From NCBI GenBank assembly GCA_963281255.1, contig OY725494.1:1935934-1999933 (forward strand): a DNA stretch of 64,000 nt, written 5' to 3'. Source of the DNA: Aphrocallistes beatrix. Taxonomy: Eukaryota > Porifera > Hexactinellida > Sceptrulophora > Aphrocallistidae. Shown here piece after piece: positions 1 to 11,934 of this stretch (position 1 is its first letter; the number at the start of each line of letters is the position of its first letter). A program made the position numbers and the translations under genes. The notes beneath the pieces are model-generated. The model was given only the letters and a program-made list of their open reading frames with translations. It did no database searches and was not told the DNA's origin.

Positions 1-773
1 ATAAAAGAACCAACGTAGACAGACATTCACATAATAAAGCATGATTATATTCGGATAATGGGGATTTGAAAAACAACATCTTCAATGTATGTACTTGTAA
101 TTTGACGAATAAAAATATTTATTTAATACGCCACCAGCTCTACCAGCGCTGGTGGTGACTCTGTGACTCTGTTTCCGTGGATAATTGTTGCAAAATATTG
201 ATAATAGTAACTATTCAATTATTTTATCTACTAAGTAATTGTCCATTATTTCTAAATTATGGTGTGCTTTTTTACAGAATATAGATTTTCTTACTTTTCA
301 ACCTGTAAAGAAATAGAAAGAAAATAAAAAGGTTATAATTAAACAAATACTGTAACACCTCTTCGCACAAATTCTCTTAATATGTTATTAGGCTAAATGT
401 TTTTCCTTCAGGAATAGTACAATTAATACTAATTGAATGTGAAATTACGCTTTGTTTCTGGGTAGAGCAAACAATATTCGAAAATTACCGATATTTCACA
501 CCCGAGGCGAATTCGGAAGTCGTTGATGATACCAGGGGCCCGTAGAAGATTCTACAGGTAGGAAGTGTCAGCTAAACGCGTTAGGCAAGTGCGCAAAGTG
601 CGCTTGTAGTTATGAAATGGTTATGCGTATATTTTCACATCATTTGTTTAATTGAAAAGAATGCTAGAAATTGGGTTTCAACGAATGCCTTAAGCCTAGA
701 GTTTTTAATGGTATACAATACAAAAACCGTGTTTTACAATATCCAAAGATGAATTTTTAAGGTACCGCTACGG
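1..773. other. No gene recognised upstream of Gypsy relic
   Basis: AT-rich sequence with no convincing reading frame. A short imperfect palindrome (CCACCAGC...GCTGGTGG) lies near 131-156. The stretch could be the 5' part of the neighbouring Gypsy element (LTR or gag), but I found no matching second LTR, so this is only a possibility. Confidence 0.4.
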
Positions 774-1162
774 GTGGCGTGTGTAATCCACATAACGCAG
801 TTATCTCCGCCAGTTCAGGGACCAATTAACGATTGGCTAGCAGAGAAAGTCGACATAACGTTAAGTATAGCTCGAGAATTCATAAACAAGGTACGTAAAG
901 GTCTGGTGGAGGAAATATTCCTCTCGATCAAGGCCATCGTGATTTTCAGAGAAAGAAAGGCCGGTTAGAGAAGTGGATGAAGATTGGGCCTTAGAATCGA
1001 GCCGAAGAGTTATGTCAACCAACAATTCCTTGCCTGAGGCTAGAGATGAGACTATTAATGTCGTACATCGGGATCGATTTCTAAGGTCTATCGGGCGAGC
1101 TAGATTCGGTAGACCTGGTGCAGATTATAGAAATTATGGTCAGCGTTTAGCATGCTATATCT

Positions 1163-2462
1163 AATAGGACACAGTGTGTGAAGCATGTGATTGAAACTGG
1201 AGGCGTGTCCTGTGAGGGCGGTGGATTATCGCCTCAAACGGAAAGGGACATAAGTATTCAAATTGAACAGATGCTGGATAATGGGGTCATCAGACCTTCT
1301 ACCTCTCCATGGGCGAGCAGAGTATTCTTATCAGAAACAAAGATAACCTTCTAAGATTTGCTGTTGATTATCTGGCATTAAATTATGTAACTAAATGGAC
1401 GTATACTCTATACCTGAGATGAAGGATATATTAGACAAGCTGCATGGGAGTTAATATTTTTCAACGTTAGATGAAGCAAGTGCCTACTGGATGGAGTATT
1501 CCAATCAAGGAAACGGATAGGGTAAAGACAGCCTTTGTGTCACCTAGAGGAGAATTTGAGTTCGGTATGATGCCCTTTGGGTTTTGTAATGCACTATCAA
1601 CGTATCAGAGGATGCTCGATCTAGCCCTGAAGGACGCTCCCCAGAGCTCGCCATACATTGATGATACGTTAACCTTTTCGAATTCGTTCGATGAACATTT
1701 GAAACACCTCAGGGTTGTATTGCAGTGCTACAGATCAGCCAATCTTCAATTGAGAATTGACAATTGCCGTTTTTGGGTACAGGGAAACGAAAACTTTGGG
1801 ATATTTACTGTCAAAACGTGGATACCGCTCACTAGCATCAAATGTTGTCAAAATCAGGTCTCAGGCACGACCATCGAATCTAAGACAGCTGAAGTCCTTC
1901 CTGGGACTAGTTAATTATTATAGGGACTTCCAACTTCAACTCTACCGAAGTGCTGCTCCTCTATACAAGTTGACAAGGAAAGGAGTAAGATGGAACTGGG
2001 ACGGAAATTGCGAAGTGAGTTATCAGCAGCTGTGCTGTGCTATTTCGCAGAATCCTGTAACGCTCGCGTACCCTGAATGGTTCAAGGCCTTCCATTTGGA
2101 GGTTGATGCCTCTGACGTGGCTATCAGAGGTGTGCTAGCATAGGAAGATATTGGGGGCAAACTGAGGCTAATATCATTTTTCTCTTCAACCCTGGATGCA
2201 GCACAGATAAAGTACAGTGTAGGAGAGAAAAAGGTAGTATGGGCAGTTGTTGCAGCTGCTCGTAAGTTTTCAAAGTATCTTCAAGCAGCTAAGCAAGTGA
2301 TCAATTCATCAGATCACAACCCGCTGGTATTTTTAAGACAGAAAAGAGAACCAAGAGGGAAGTTTGCGAGGTGGCTCCTTGAGCTGGAGGGACTGAATTA
2401 CATGGTCAGATACCATAGGAGGATAGATAATTTGGCGGACGATTATCTAAGTAGAAGCTGCA
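1163..2462 (+). pseudogene. Gypsy reverse transcriptase-RNase H, frameshifted
   Basis: This is the copying enzyme of the retrotransposon. Translations in successive frames give the palm of a Gypsy RT: an ENGVI-like segment near 1270, then MPFGFCNA (about 1570-1595), then the catalytic YIDD box near 1653, the usual Y-x-D-D seat of two metal-binding aspartates. The thumb segment LKSFLGLVNYYRDF (about 1890-1930) follows in another frame, then the RNase H part with LEVDASD (about 2095-2115), SDHNPL (near 2310) and a YHRRIDNLADDYLSR-like end (near 2450). At least three frame changes and an in-frame TAG at 2141-2143 break it. Family assignment is firm; clade is not resolved. Confidence 0.85.
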
Positions 2463-2779
2463 GAATATGATACAGAAGTGAACAACGAGATAGAGAACTT
2501 GGAGAGGAAGGTGTACATAGTACAGGATGCAAACGAAATTTACCGAATGGATTACACCGAAAAGGGTGGTATACTCAGAACGAGGGAATTATTATTGAGA
2601 TTGAGTCCGGTTCTTTTCCGAGCTCAAAAGTGGTCAGGCCTCGGATCCAGTGACTGCTAGGGATATAGAGCAGTTGCGGGAGAAGGGGTGCATCAGTAAG
2701 GGACGCTTTAAGAAATTCAAAGGGATGAAACTGGAAGAGGGGATCGTTTATCGTAGTTGGCGAGTGATAATCTCTGCCT

Positions 2780-3844
2780 CAATGAGTAATCGAGTGATAC
2801 AAACTATTAATGAATTTTCTCACTGGGGAGTCTAGAGAACATTAGAAAAGGTTAAATAAAGAAGTTTTACTGGAGAGGGCTATTTGGTGAGGTAGAAAGG
2901 TTCTGCTCTTCTTGTGAAGTTTGCTCGAAAAGCAAGAGAATAGTTGCTCGAAAGCAACATTTAGTACCCAATAAGCCAAAGTACAATTTCCCTAGAGCAA
3001 GGGTGTCGTACGATAAAGCGACTCTCCCCTAGTCAGCAGGATGATTTCGGTACGTATTGGTGATGACGGACTTGTTTACTAAATATCTTGATGCAGTACT
3101 ACCAATGATGAACCAGGAGGCGACCTCGGTTGTAAAAGCCTTGGAGCACGGATGGTTTCCACGGCATGGGTATCCCTAAAGACAAATCTCTGAGACTACT
3201 GGCCTGCCCTAGTGCAAGAGGTAATGTTTACGTGCAATTCGTATATAAACGCTAGCACAGGCTATTCACCACATGAAGTGTTGCATGGAGCTCGTTTAAG
3301 GCCGAAAGTAGATTGTATTTTCCCTCATGAAAGACCGTCCGATTTCTCTGATGTTCAGAGCTATTGTCAACATGCTGAAGAGGCTAGGAAAATGATCGAC
3401 AGGAAAGTTTGGGAGAATATACTAGGGTCTCAGCAGAGAATGGAATAAAATTATAACCAAGGCACGAATAAGTCCGAAATAGAATCTGGTGATTGGGTTT
3501 GGCGTGAAGATGAAGCACGCTCTAGCTGCTTCTCCCCAATGTTCAAGGATCCCTGGGTAGTAATCGAGAAGCGTGGAGTGAATCTTCAAATTTCGGATCT
3601 CAATGGGGGTCAGACTCACGTTGTGCACTTGAATCGGTATAAGAAGATGTCTCGAACTCTGGCTGCACCTGATGATGAGATCTCAAAAGTGGATACTAGA
3701 GAAGTAACTGTAGGGAAGGGAATATCAGTTAGTGATGCCACTCGCACCACTGTGTCTAACCCCCTAACAGTAGATCCTCTATCGAACGATTCCGATGAGT
3801 TACTAATCGGAGAGGAATTACATAGCGAGCAGAGTATCTTTTAA
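2780..3844 (+). pseudogene. Gypsy integrase with core deletion
   Basis: The HHCC zinc finger is recognisable (FYWRGLFGEVERFC then CEVC, about 2863-2930), followed by the start of the RNase H-fold core (VLVMTDLFTKYLDA, about 3055-3095). Just after KALEHGWF-x-HGYP near 3175 the text jumps to the late-core segment STGYSPHEVLHG (about 3253-3290). The part that normally carries the second catalytic Asp and the Glu is missing. A GPY/F-like C-terminal domain ends the gene (FKDPWVVIEKRGVNL to VVHLNRYKK, about 3540-3640), with a tail to the stop at 3842. The element therefore cannot integrate. Gene identity is sure; the exact deletion ends are not. Confidence 0.8.
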
Positions 3845-4891
3845 GGAATAAAAAAATATTTTTTACGTTTTAGGGGAACGAAAAAATATTTAAAATTTTC
3901 GATACTTGTACTATAGTTAGAGCTTCCTGTCGCCTTTCCCCATTGAGTTTCCTCAAAGGATGTACGGACTGCAGACCGTTGATGGAAAACCTTAGGCCAA
4001 CATGAGTACATGACCATTAGGTTGAATCATCAGGTTTTTCGCACACCATTTGTATGATATTCGTGCCTAGTAGCCGAGATCGAGCGAGTCTCAATCCAAG
4101 GATAATCCTGCTTCCACGCAAAAAGCTTCTCGGAAACCGAAAGAGGGTTTTTTGGACATGACTAGTGAGTGTACCAGTAGTGGTTATTAGTGATGAAAAA
4201 ACTAACGAGAAAAAACTTTGACAATGCTACTATTAATAGTCTATTATGCTAGCCTCCGAAAAATAAAAAAATATTTTCACGAATTCTGAATTTATAAAAA
4301 TATATTTCTGAACAAAAAAATTCTAGATTAACAAAAAAATGTGCTGAAAAGATACCCTAATAGTGAGGAAGTTAAGGAGCCTCAGATAAGTGTAGTTGAT
4401 CCGAAAGATGAAGCGAGGGAGTATGAAGATCATCTCGAGTGAGAATGGAAACCGGATGGATACGGAGAATGTGCATGAAGTCATAGAATCAGTGTCTGCG
4501 TACAGAAGGAGGGGTTTTACTGTTCGTATTGTTGTTGCGGTTTGTAGTTGTTGTTGGTTTTTTTTTTGGGGGGGGAGAGTAATGTTATATAATGGTGTAA
4601 TCTAGTCGTAGTCTATGTTAAACTTTGTATGCAGCGCTGCAGGTATTCTCTTTGGAGTAGATTGACTTATATATACTAGAGTGATAGTCTTAAGTCGTAT
4701 GTAATTATCATTTATTATTGTGATTGTCTGTAAAGCTAATTAAAATAGTCACATATTGTTAACTTCCTTATCACAATAGAATTACAAACGCTATCTACAA
4801 CCCTTCAAGGGTCTAGAATTTTACTTTCTGTTTTTGATGTGCTCCATGTACTATTATATAGGATCTATGTTCCTAAATAACACTACAAGTA
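3845..4891. other. AT-rich tail after Gypsy relic, no gene supported
   Basis: It contains repeated A-runs followed by TATTT (3848-3900, 4260-4340), a T9-G8 run at 4558-4576 and a short open stretch (4396-4605) with no recognisable domain. It could be the 3' UTR/LTR of the Gypsy element; no LTR partner was found upstream. Confidence 0.35.
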
Positions 4892-5364
4892 CACTGCCTG
4901 AACACAAGTTTTCGTACACCCCATAATTCCCCATACAAATAGTTATAATACTGATTTATTTAGCGAGTCAAGGTATTTAATTGGTAAGAGATTCCCATAA
5001 TTTAACTTCAAATTCGAATTCTCCACATTCAAATGACCCACTTTATAAGTTTTCAACTTAATTACTCTTCTTCAAGATTAAGTATTTTCTGCATTTGCTT
5101 TCCTATGCCACATGTCACGAGTGATCACCATTGTATATGATGGCATTGGTGGCATGTGGCACAGTATGAAAATATTTAACCTTGTGAGAGGGTAAACAAG
5201 TTGAAAGATTAAAAGTGAGTAATTCGAATATGGAGAATTAGAATTTGAAGTTAAATTAAGCGTATCTCTTACTAATTAAATATCTTGACTCGCTAAGTAA
5301 ATCAGTATTATAACAATTTGTATGGGGAATTATGGGGTGTACGAATACTTTTGTTCAGGCAGTG
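4892..5364. mobile_element. Palindromic Tc1/mariner-type MITE (copy 1)
   Basis: Almost the whole unit is an inverted repeat: the left end reads CACTGCCTGAACACAAG and the right end is its near-exact complement (CTTTTGTTCAGGCAGTG), flanked by TA on both sides (4890-4891 and 5365-5366). The arms pair inward through CCCCATAATTCCCCATACA to a centre near 5130, where CACATGTCACGAG faces TGGTGGCATGTGGC. TA duplication plus TIRs with an AAAGTATTCGTACACC-like core point to the Tc1/mariner group. There is no coding capacity. Confidence 0.85.
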
Positions 5365-5366
5365 TA

Positions 5367-5754
5367 TATGTATACATTTTAAATGATTGTTGGCTGTTAG
5401 GGGAGCACAAAAGGCCGCCCGGACGTCCTCTCATAACAACAGTTCAAAATATTGGAGAGTTCGGATGATTAGGAGAAAGTATATTTGGACATAACCTTTC
5501 GATTTTCAAAAATGATAATCCATCATGATTACACAACATGATGTTATTTTGCTATCCAGCTTATAACCAAAAAATCACTGAGAGGCCTGTGTTCCAGGAG
5601 TTAAAGCGAGAATTGACATCCTATAATATTATTGTCGTACCATATTCTTTATTACTTAATATTCCAAGCCCTATGTTGTCTTAATTATTTAGTCTAACAG
5701 ATATCAAGTGTCATGTATGTCCAAATCCATTTCGGCATGATACATTAATGTCCT
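5367..5754. other. No gene recognised
   Basis: Between the MITE and a LINE fragment. A GC-richer patch at 5400-5440 (AGGGGAGCACAAAAGGCCGC) stands out but matched no family I can name. Confidence 0.3.
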
Positions 5755-6345
5755 GGTCACATGCGTATCCTCCGAGCTCCTGCGTTCTCTATCTTTAATC
5801 CAGCATGTGAATCAGCCAACTCATGAGAAGGGTCACCTTCTCGATCTGATAGTATCCCGTTCTGCTGACAAAATCATCTTCTCTGATCCCTCTCCTGTCC
5901 ATCTATTCTCTGACCAATTATATATGTCTTGTAGTCTCTCGCTTTCCAAACCTTCTCCTTCCTCTCAGGTTACCTATCGTTCCAAATCCATCAACCTCCC
6001 AATCTTTCTTGCTGATCTCGCTTCCTCTGATATCTATGCTTACCCACCTGAGCATCTTGAATCAAGCAAGCCAAGCGAGCGAGAAGGAAAGCTGAACGGA
6101 AGTGGAGCCAGTATAATGACCCTGACCATCTGGCTGAATTCAAGCATCAGAGGAATCTTGCAACTAACCTGATGAACAGGGAACGTTTGAGTTTCGATTC
6201 TGATTGGATCAGTCAGCCCTGTCATGACCAGCGCTCTCTCTTCCGTAAGGCTAACTCACTTCTCGGCTTACGGCAGCAACAGGTCTTACCACTTCATGCA
6301 GATAAGACTGCTCTTTCAGAGATATTCTGCATTATTGAATTTTGA
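5755..6345 (+). pseudogene. CR1/L2-type LINE fragment (endonuclease end and linker)
   Basis: The frame around 5790-6060 reads QHVNQPTHEKGHLLDLIVSR, the well-conserved end of the AP-endonuclease domain in Jockey/CR1/L2 LINEs, where the retrotransposon nicks target DNA. After a frame change near 6060, a basic RKAERKW-x-KWSQYN... QRNLATNLM segment (about 6080-6180) corresponds to the linker before the reverse transcriptase. No RT follows. The piece is truncated on both sides, has an internal deletion around 6055, and is dead. Superfamily placement (CR1 versus L2) is a judgement from the motif only. Confidence 0.75.
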
Positions 6346-6986
6346 GTTGATAATATAAATTGTTGATTCATTGATGTACTAACTACCAAAAAAAGATTTT
6401 TTCAAAGCATAATTCCGAAACAGACTTTCAAAGCAGGATTCTAGACAACATTGTATCAAAGTAACAGCATTGTGATTCTAGAGATAAACGCAGACGAAAA
6501 CTAGTCTGGTAGCTTAATTAAGCCTGAAATCGATAAAATATGGATAAATGCTTGAAAATCGGCACGCTAATACTTTCAAGTCTATTGAAAAACATTAGGT
6601 GGGAACTAGTCAATAATTTAACTTTCTAGCAAGATGACGGCCTTAAAGAATTAATGAGTTCAAATGATAATTCAAGGCTGTGGTCATTTAAGAGTCACAC
6701 AGAGGCATAGGAAATGACACATTTATACTTTCTAGCTACCTAAACAACTTTAGGATGAAAACACTGAATATTTTCACATTCCGGGAAATTGTAGATCCGC
6801 CAATAATCGCCGGTTTTGTAACTATTAGCCAATCTAAATGCTTTCAAATAAACTTTTTATCGTTATATTCATACTCAGCTTAAATTCCAGTCTTGATAGG
6901 CATATTGACCATATTCAGAGGAATTTAATTTTTTAATTTCTAATATAAGCACTCTAAATATCAATTTGTGAAAATAATGACATGTA
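6346..6986. other. No feature recognised
   Basis: AT-rich, with stops in all frames; I see nothing that can be named. Confidence 0.3.
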
Positions 6987-7240
6987 CACTCACAGGACCA
7001 AAGTATTCGTACACCTCAATATTTTCTCCCCGAATTTTTATAATACTAATCTTTTTAGGAAGTCAAAAAAAACCAGATACACTAAATCTTGATTAATTTC
7101 ATTTTCTTCACGTTCAAATTACTTAGTTTATAATCTTCCAACGTATTACTCCGCTTCAAGATTAAATATTTTCAGCATTTGCTGCTCGATGCCACATGTC
7201 ACGAGATATCACCTTGTATTGCATTGATGGTTAAAAATAC
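6987..7240. mobile_element. Half copy of the palindromic Tc1-type MITE
   Basis: Starts with CACTCACAGGACCAAAGTAT after a TA and matches the left arm of the 4892-5364 MITE, through TTCAAGATTAA-ATATTTTC, GCATTTGCT and GCCACATGTCACGAG near 7190. The right arm is missing, so the palindrome is broken near 7235. Confidence 0.7.
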
Positions 7241-7639
7241 TTAAGCTCCAATCTTTCGGATTAATACGGATCCGTAAATAAGACAATTTCATTGGTCCCC
7301 AGGTGTTCGCATTAACGAGAGTCAATTGTATCTAAATTAGGTAACTTGATATATCGATAATTGTGGGGTTTAGTTGCGAAACTATCAAAATATGCTTGTA
7401 CTCTCATCGCATAGTTTGTGCGAGAACATAAATTCATGTTTTCTCAAACGACCCACCAAGTAGAATTCAAATTTGAACACTTTATTACCCTGAAGGATAG
7501 CTATTAGGTAATTGAAAATGACTTGAACGAAATTTGAACTTTTGGCTCAGGTCATGTTCAATGACTTGTCATATCGGAATTGATACTGTGTTGACTTTCG
7601 TTGACATCCTGTGTTATGACGTACCAATCTTTCCTTTTC
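7241..7639. other. No feature recognised
   Basis: Ordinary AT-rich sequence between a MITE remnant and an LTR-element integrase. Nothing could be supported. Confidence 0.3.
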
Positions 7640-8960
7640 AGTAAAAACTTGTCTTCACTATCAGACTGATGCTAATTAACGATCTCAACCTCAAAGGAAA
7701 CTACACCCTAATCCTCCTTCAAATCAGCCCTCGAAACATATCGGTATTGATCTGGTCTGTGACTTGCAGGATAAGTGTCAGGGTTATAAAAATCTCCTGG
7801 TCACAATTTGTTATCTCTCTAAATTCTGTGTAGTTCGCCCTTTGAGAATGAAAAAGAATAGCGAAGTGTTGACTCAGCTGCAGAGAATCTATTCTACACT
7901 AGGAGTGCCTCAGGTTATCCATCATGATCAAGGACCTGAGTTTGTCAGTGAGGTATTTTCCCTTCTTATTAGCAATTTCAAGATTATATTTTCGCAGATT
8001 AATTCAATTCTGAATTAGGAATTTCAAAAAATTCACCGAAAATTAGTAGTCGATGACTATAGGACTACTGCCTACCATCCAGAGAGCAATGGGCTCGTTG
8101 AAGCTCATAACAAAATATTTAAAACGTAAGTACAACATACTACTACCAGTACAGATCAACTAGATATCATTACTATTTAGTAACTCATTCACTAGCAAAA
8201 TACAAAGAATTGTTAAGCAAACAGGAGCAGAATGGTCAAAGCAAATTGCAAGCTGCAGTTCTAGCAGCGAACACTTGTTGGAAGAGGTCAACAAACTACT
8301 TACTTTTCAATCTGATGTTTGGGAGGGAAGCTAATAGTGAACATTTCCTGGAGCATACTAATCTGGTGGTTAGATGATGAGAATAAAGAGGAGTTAGATC
8401 TAGCAACTGAAGAAGATGTATCCTCTCCCGGAACTGAAAATCAAAATGTATAAATGCATAAATGCATAGATAGAACCTCTGCTAGACACACGAGCACAAT
8501 CTCAAAAAGCTGGCGCTAATATCCACAAGGAGTAGCAATTGCACATATTGATATTTGATGAAAATTTTAAGAAGAACAGGTGATCATTTAATTTATGTCA
8601 AAGACTATTAGTCACGGCAAATTATTTGATTGATATTTATTGAATATCCTATTCAGCCCGAATATAAAACCAGGTGATCAGATACTCGTTCGTTATATAC
8701 GAAAAGCAAAGAGAATGCCTGAAACCAAGAAAGAAGCTAAGTAGTATATCGGACCTATGAGAGCAGCTGAAGTGACAGATAGCTATACATTGCTTCTACT
8801 AAAGAAAGGTAGTGATTCAAAATGCGACAAATATCCACAAAACATCCCAAGACAATACTTCCCGCGGTCAGAAGCCAAACTGATTAAACACAAGTGTGCT
8901 GATCTCCCTACCGATGCTGCAACCAAAAATTCAAGGTCGAAATTACTCGTACATCTTAAC
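7640..8960 (+). pseudogene. Second LTR-retrotransposon integrase relic
   Basis: Joins element DNA to the genome in the intact family. The frame from about 7700 reads HIGIDLVCDL (first catalytic Asp), then YKNLLVTICYLSKFCVVRPL and GVPQVIHHDQGPEFVSEVF (second Asp near 7925). After a frame change, YRTTAYHPESNGLVEAHNK (about 8057-8115) carries the catalytic Glu. A segment near 8270-8330 matches the TNYLLFNLMFGREA box, and a GPY/F-like domain appears at about 8665-8800 (KPGDQILVRYIRKAKR...YIGP). All three catalytic acids remain, but stops (8015, 8742) and shifts break it. It differs from the 0.8-3.8 kb element, so two Gypsy-like lineages are present. Confidence 0.75.
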
Positions 8961-9400
8961 TTGATTCGTCCCCATTTGAGCGAAATTTATATGAGCGAAC
9001 CCCATTTGAGCGAACCCATTCGAGCGAAGTCTTCATATTAGCGACCAAATCTATAAGCGAATTCGTATTCAGCGGATCAAATTTTTAGCGACCTGCTGAA
9101 ACAGCGAGATGACAATTGAAGCTAATTATGTTAGACGAAAAAAGATTGTGAGTAATAAACAATGCTATTCATATTACTTTACTCTGATATATGCACTTCC
9201 AAGAATACAAATATATAAACATTTCGACAATCTCCCATGATAATATTTGAATTAAATCATGCTATCCAGTTATAAAACAACTAAAAGTAATCAAGCCATA
9301 GGTTTTGAATGTTAGTCATATAGATTTGATAAAAGCAATGCAAAACTAAAAAGAGATGGAGATGTCGTACTCGAGATTTTAATGGAAGTTTGTATCTAAT

Positions 9401-10025
9401 AATCCTTACTATTAAAACTCGATTAATGTTTATATATGTGCATATACTATATATACAGGCAGCCTTCGCCGTTCGCGAGTTTGCCATTCGCGGTTTTGAC
9501 TATTCGCGGAAATTTTTTTTAGTCTTGTTTTGCTATTCGCGACTCGTTCCCTCGACTATTCGCGGTTTTCGTTACTCTCTTCAGTAGTTTCATGGGATAC
9601 CAAAGTCCATAACCTTATACGTATCTCCATATTATCCAATATCATTTACTGTTTCTATTGTTCTATACTAATACTAGACCCTATTGTTTCTACGTATACT
9701 TACATCATGCCTAAGAGGAAGTTGGTTGGTGATTGTAAGGCTAGACTTTACTATTTAGGTATGGTACTTAGGTTTGCTACTAGGGTATCTATATCTTTCA
9801 TTTATCACTTCATTTATTACCATTTCACTTGTGCCAGTGTTTGTATCAGTGTTACAGCTCAACTATTGAATCAATAACGTATTTAGCAAACTGTATCTAG
9901 CGTCGTTTTTTAATCTAGGAACGTAACCCCACTATTCGCATTGAACTAATGTCTTGCCGTTCGCGATTTTGCCATTCGCGGCAATTCTCAGGAACGTAAC
10001 CCCTGCGAACGGCGAGGGATACCTG

Positions 10026-10056
<31 letters not shown>

Positions 10057-10474
10057 AATTTTTGGCATGTGGGAGTCTTTTGGCAATGGCTCCACTAAGT
10101 TCTGAGCTCATACGAAAATTTCGACTCATCATGGAATTATGACGTCATTGTCACCTTTTTTTAATACTAATTAGAAATTTCAATTTTTCGAACATAACTC
10201 AGCTATTTTAAGTGATAGAAGGCTGAAACTTTAATAGAGTGTGTATATTAATATGGCACAAAACTGATGCAAAATGATGACTCATCACTTTGTTATGACA
10301 CCATCCTTACGCATCAAAATTTTCAAAATTGGCAAATTTGGTGAATATTCGTGCGATATCGATTATAAAAGTGGGACAGATGGGATGTTATTTCCGTTAT
10401 AATTAATCAATGTAACCCCAGGCGCCCGCAAAGTGTCCGCCAGCCGCGCAGCGCAAGCAAGCGAAGCGCGCTAG
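9401..10474 (+). repeat. HINE repeat copy H1 (block A, TA tract, block B)
   Basis: Block A (AATCCTTACTATTAAAACTC, 9401-9428) is followed by a TA-rich tract, split by a pogo-type element, then block B from about 10056 (TTTTTGGCATGTGGGAGTC...). Block B keeps the CRE-like palindrome TGACGTCA, TCGTGCGATATCGATTATAA and the GC-rich tail ending at CGAAGCGCGCTAG (10474). The first 45 bp of block B are missing here. Confidence 0.8.
9456..10025. mobile_element. pogo/Tigger-type non-autonomous element
   Basis: Ends are CAGGCAGCCTTCGCCGTTCG on the left and, as complement on the right, CAGGTATCCCTCGCCGTTCG, with TA at both flanks (9454-9455 and 10026-10027). The 'TTCGCCGTTCGCG / GGAACGTAACCCC' style of terminus is typical of pogo-group elements. 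The interior has an open stretch (9530-9877) beginning MPKRKLVGDC near 9708 that might be the start of a transposase, but it soon fails, so coding is not claimed. Inserted in the TA tract of H1. Confidence 0.75.
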
Positions 10475-10496
10475 TAACAATTATAATAACAACGTT

Positions 10497-11289
10497 GAGT
10501 TGTGCGGTGCTCATAAAGACCATTGCATTCCTGATCCAGAGAAGAGATTGGTTGAAGAAACTATTTCTGATCTTTAGGTTAAAGTATGAATTCAAGTAAC
10601 TCCTTTCACAGCATTATATGATGAATATGCAGCAATGGTTCCTCAAAATCCAATCGCTGCCTCACGTTTCCCCCTTTTCGATCAAATCGATTCTTCCTTA
10701 TATCGTGAAAGTATTTGTCATCTACCTGCATTACCAAACACGCGAGGGGAATTGAATTTACCAAGGCATTTGAAAGAAACCATTACCGGAAAAACATTTC
10801 ACATATTTTACTCACCTAATAATGATTTGATTATTTTCTGCACAGAAGAAAACATTCGTAAGCATTCAACAAAGTCGCACTGGTGTGTTGATGGTACCTT
10901 TAAGAGTGTACCTCATATCTATTTTCAACTCTTCAGCATTTATTCCCTATTCTCCGAAAAATCTCGAGCAATGCATTGTTGAGTTTTTCGGTCCCATAAA
11001 GATAAATCTGACATTTTAAATGTGGTTTTGACACACAATTTATCCACTTGTGATTTTGAAAATGGTTTAATTGCAAGTGGAAGGGAAGAATTCCCTTCAG
11101 TTCACATTCGCGGTTGCTACTTTCATTTGTCAAGCAATATACTATAGACGTGTTCAAGTATTAGGTCTAAGTCCTTTATATCTTTATAATGAAGATCATA
11201 TAATCTATATTCGAAAGCTTATTGCATTAGTATTTATTCCTGTGGTTCTTATTCCTCAAATTTTTGACACTTTAACAGAATTGTCCTAG
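10497..11289 (+). pseudogene. MULE transposase relic (D-D region)
   Basis: Catalyses cut-and-paste in intact relatives. Visible in order: a NPIAASRFPLFDQIDSSLYR stretch, LPALPNTRGELNLPRHL, then HWCVDGTFKSVPHIYFQLF (about 10878-10935), which holds the first catalytic Asp (V-D-G-T-F-K). After a stop at 10981 another frame reads CDFENGL (near 11050), matching the DFE box with the second Asp, then CYFHLS and VQVLGLSPLYL (about 11110-11180) and a downstream IRKLIALVFIPV. The catalytic Glu region is not seen, and stops and shifts are present. The FLYWCH finger usual at the N-terminus is not visible. Inactive. Confidence 0.8.
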
Positions 11290-11849
11290 TGAATTGTTAA
11301 GTCTATCTGACTATTTTGAGAATTACTGGATTTGAATTCAGTATAACTTGAATTGAGTATAACCTTTGTGAATATGCACGGAATTAAACGTAGGACAAAT
11401 AACAATGCGGGCACATGCGCTTCAATCGTGCCATTGATCACATGCTAATATATATTAGTTCGTGTTAAAATTGATTCGAGTACAAGGAGCAACGTAAACT
11501 TTATTATATCAAATTGGAGCTGGCAATATCAAACTTCACTCAAATAACGTCAAATATAAGCAAATTAATGAACGAATTGCCATGCATGAAAGGGATTATA
11601 CTTTGAGTATCAAAAGTGTAGATGAGTTCCTACTTGGGATTGCGCACAATTTGTCCCAACCTACAAATATAGCACTTTAGCTAATTTCATTACAAATCAT
11701 TGCAATTATTTTTTATGCTTACTGATTTCATTACATAGCATTTTACATTATATTCTATCCTACTAAGTTCTTCATCATGTTTGTACCCTTATCTAATTAA
11801 AAATACTTATTGTCATAATATTGTAAACATTCTCGTTGTTTTGAGTGTT
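11290..11849. other. 3' part of MULE element 1, no gene
   Basis: AT-rich non-coding stretch between the transposase relic and the right subterminal repeats. Nothing further recognised. Confidence 0.35.
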
Positions 11850-11934
11850 CGCTAAAAGAGTTGATCGCTGATATACGCCTTCGCTAAAAGAATTGGTCGC
11901 TAATATGCGACTTCGCTCAAATGGGTTTCGCTTT

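Larger units (their letters stand above)
774..3844 (+). mobile_element. Ty3/Gypsy LTR retrotransposon relic (pol region)
   Basis: Reverse transcriptase, RNase H, integrase zinc finger, part of the integrase core and the C-terminal GPY/F-like region follow one another in the order expected of Ty3/Gypsy. Reading frames are broken by several stops and frameshifts. The stretch 774-1164, upstream of the RT, is open in pieces but was not recognised; it may be gag or protease sequence. LTRs were not identified. The body is about 3 kb, shorter than a full Gypsy pol, mainly because part of the integrase is deleted. Certainly inactive. Confidence 0.85.
8975..11934 (+). mobile_element. MULE (Mutator-like) element 1 with nested insertions
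   Basis: Both ends carry a repeated motif of the type CATTTGAGCGAA / TTAGCGACC. On the left (8977-9085) it is in direct form; on the right (11850-11934) the same words appear as their reverse complement (GGTCGCTAATATGCGACTTC, then TTCGCTCAAATGGG). These are subterminal inverted repeats of a DNA transposon. The interior holds a MULE transposase relic on the plus strand, a HINE copy and a pogo-type element. No clean target duplication was found, so the exact ends are approximate. Confidence 0.65.

Noticed and set aside
9281-9877. Open frames around 9.3-9.9 kb on both strands
   Set aside because: They run through HINE block A, the TA tract and the pogo-type ends; no domain and AT-driven composition.
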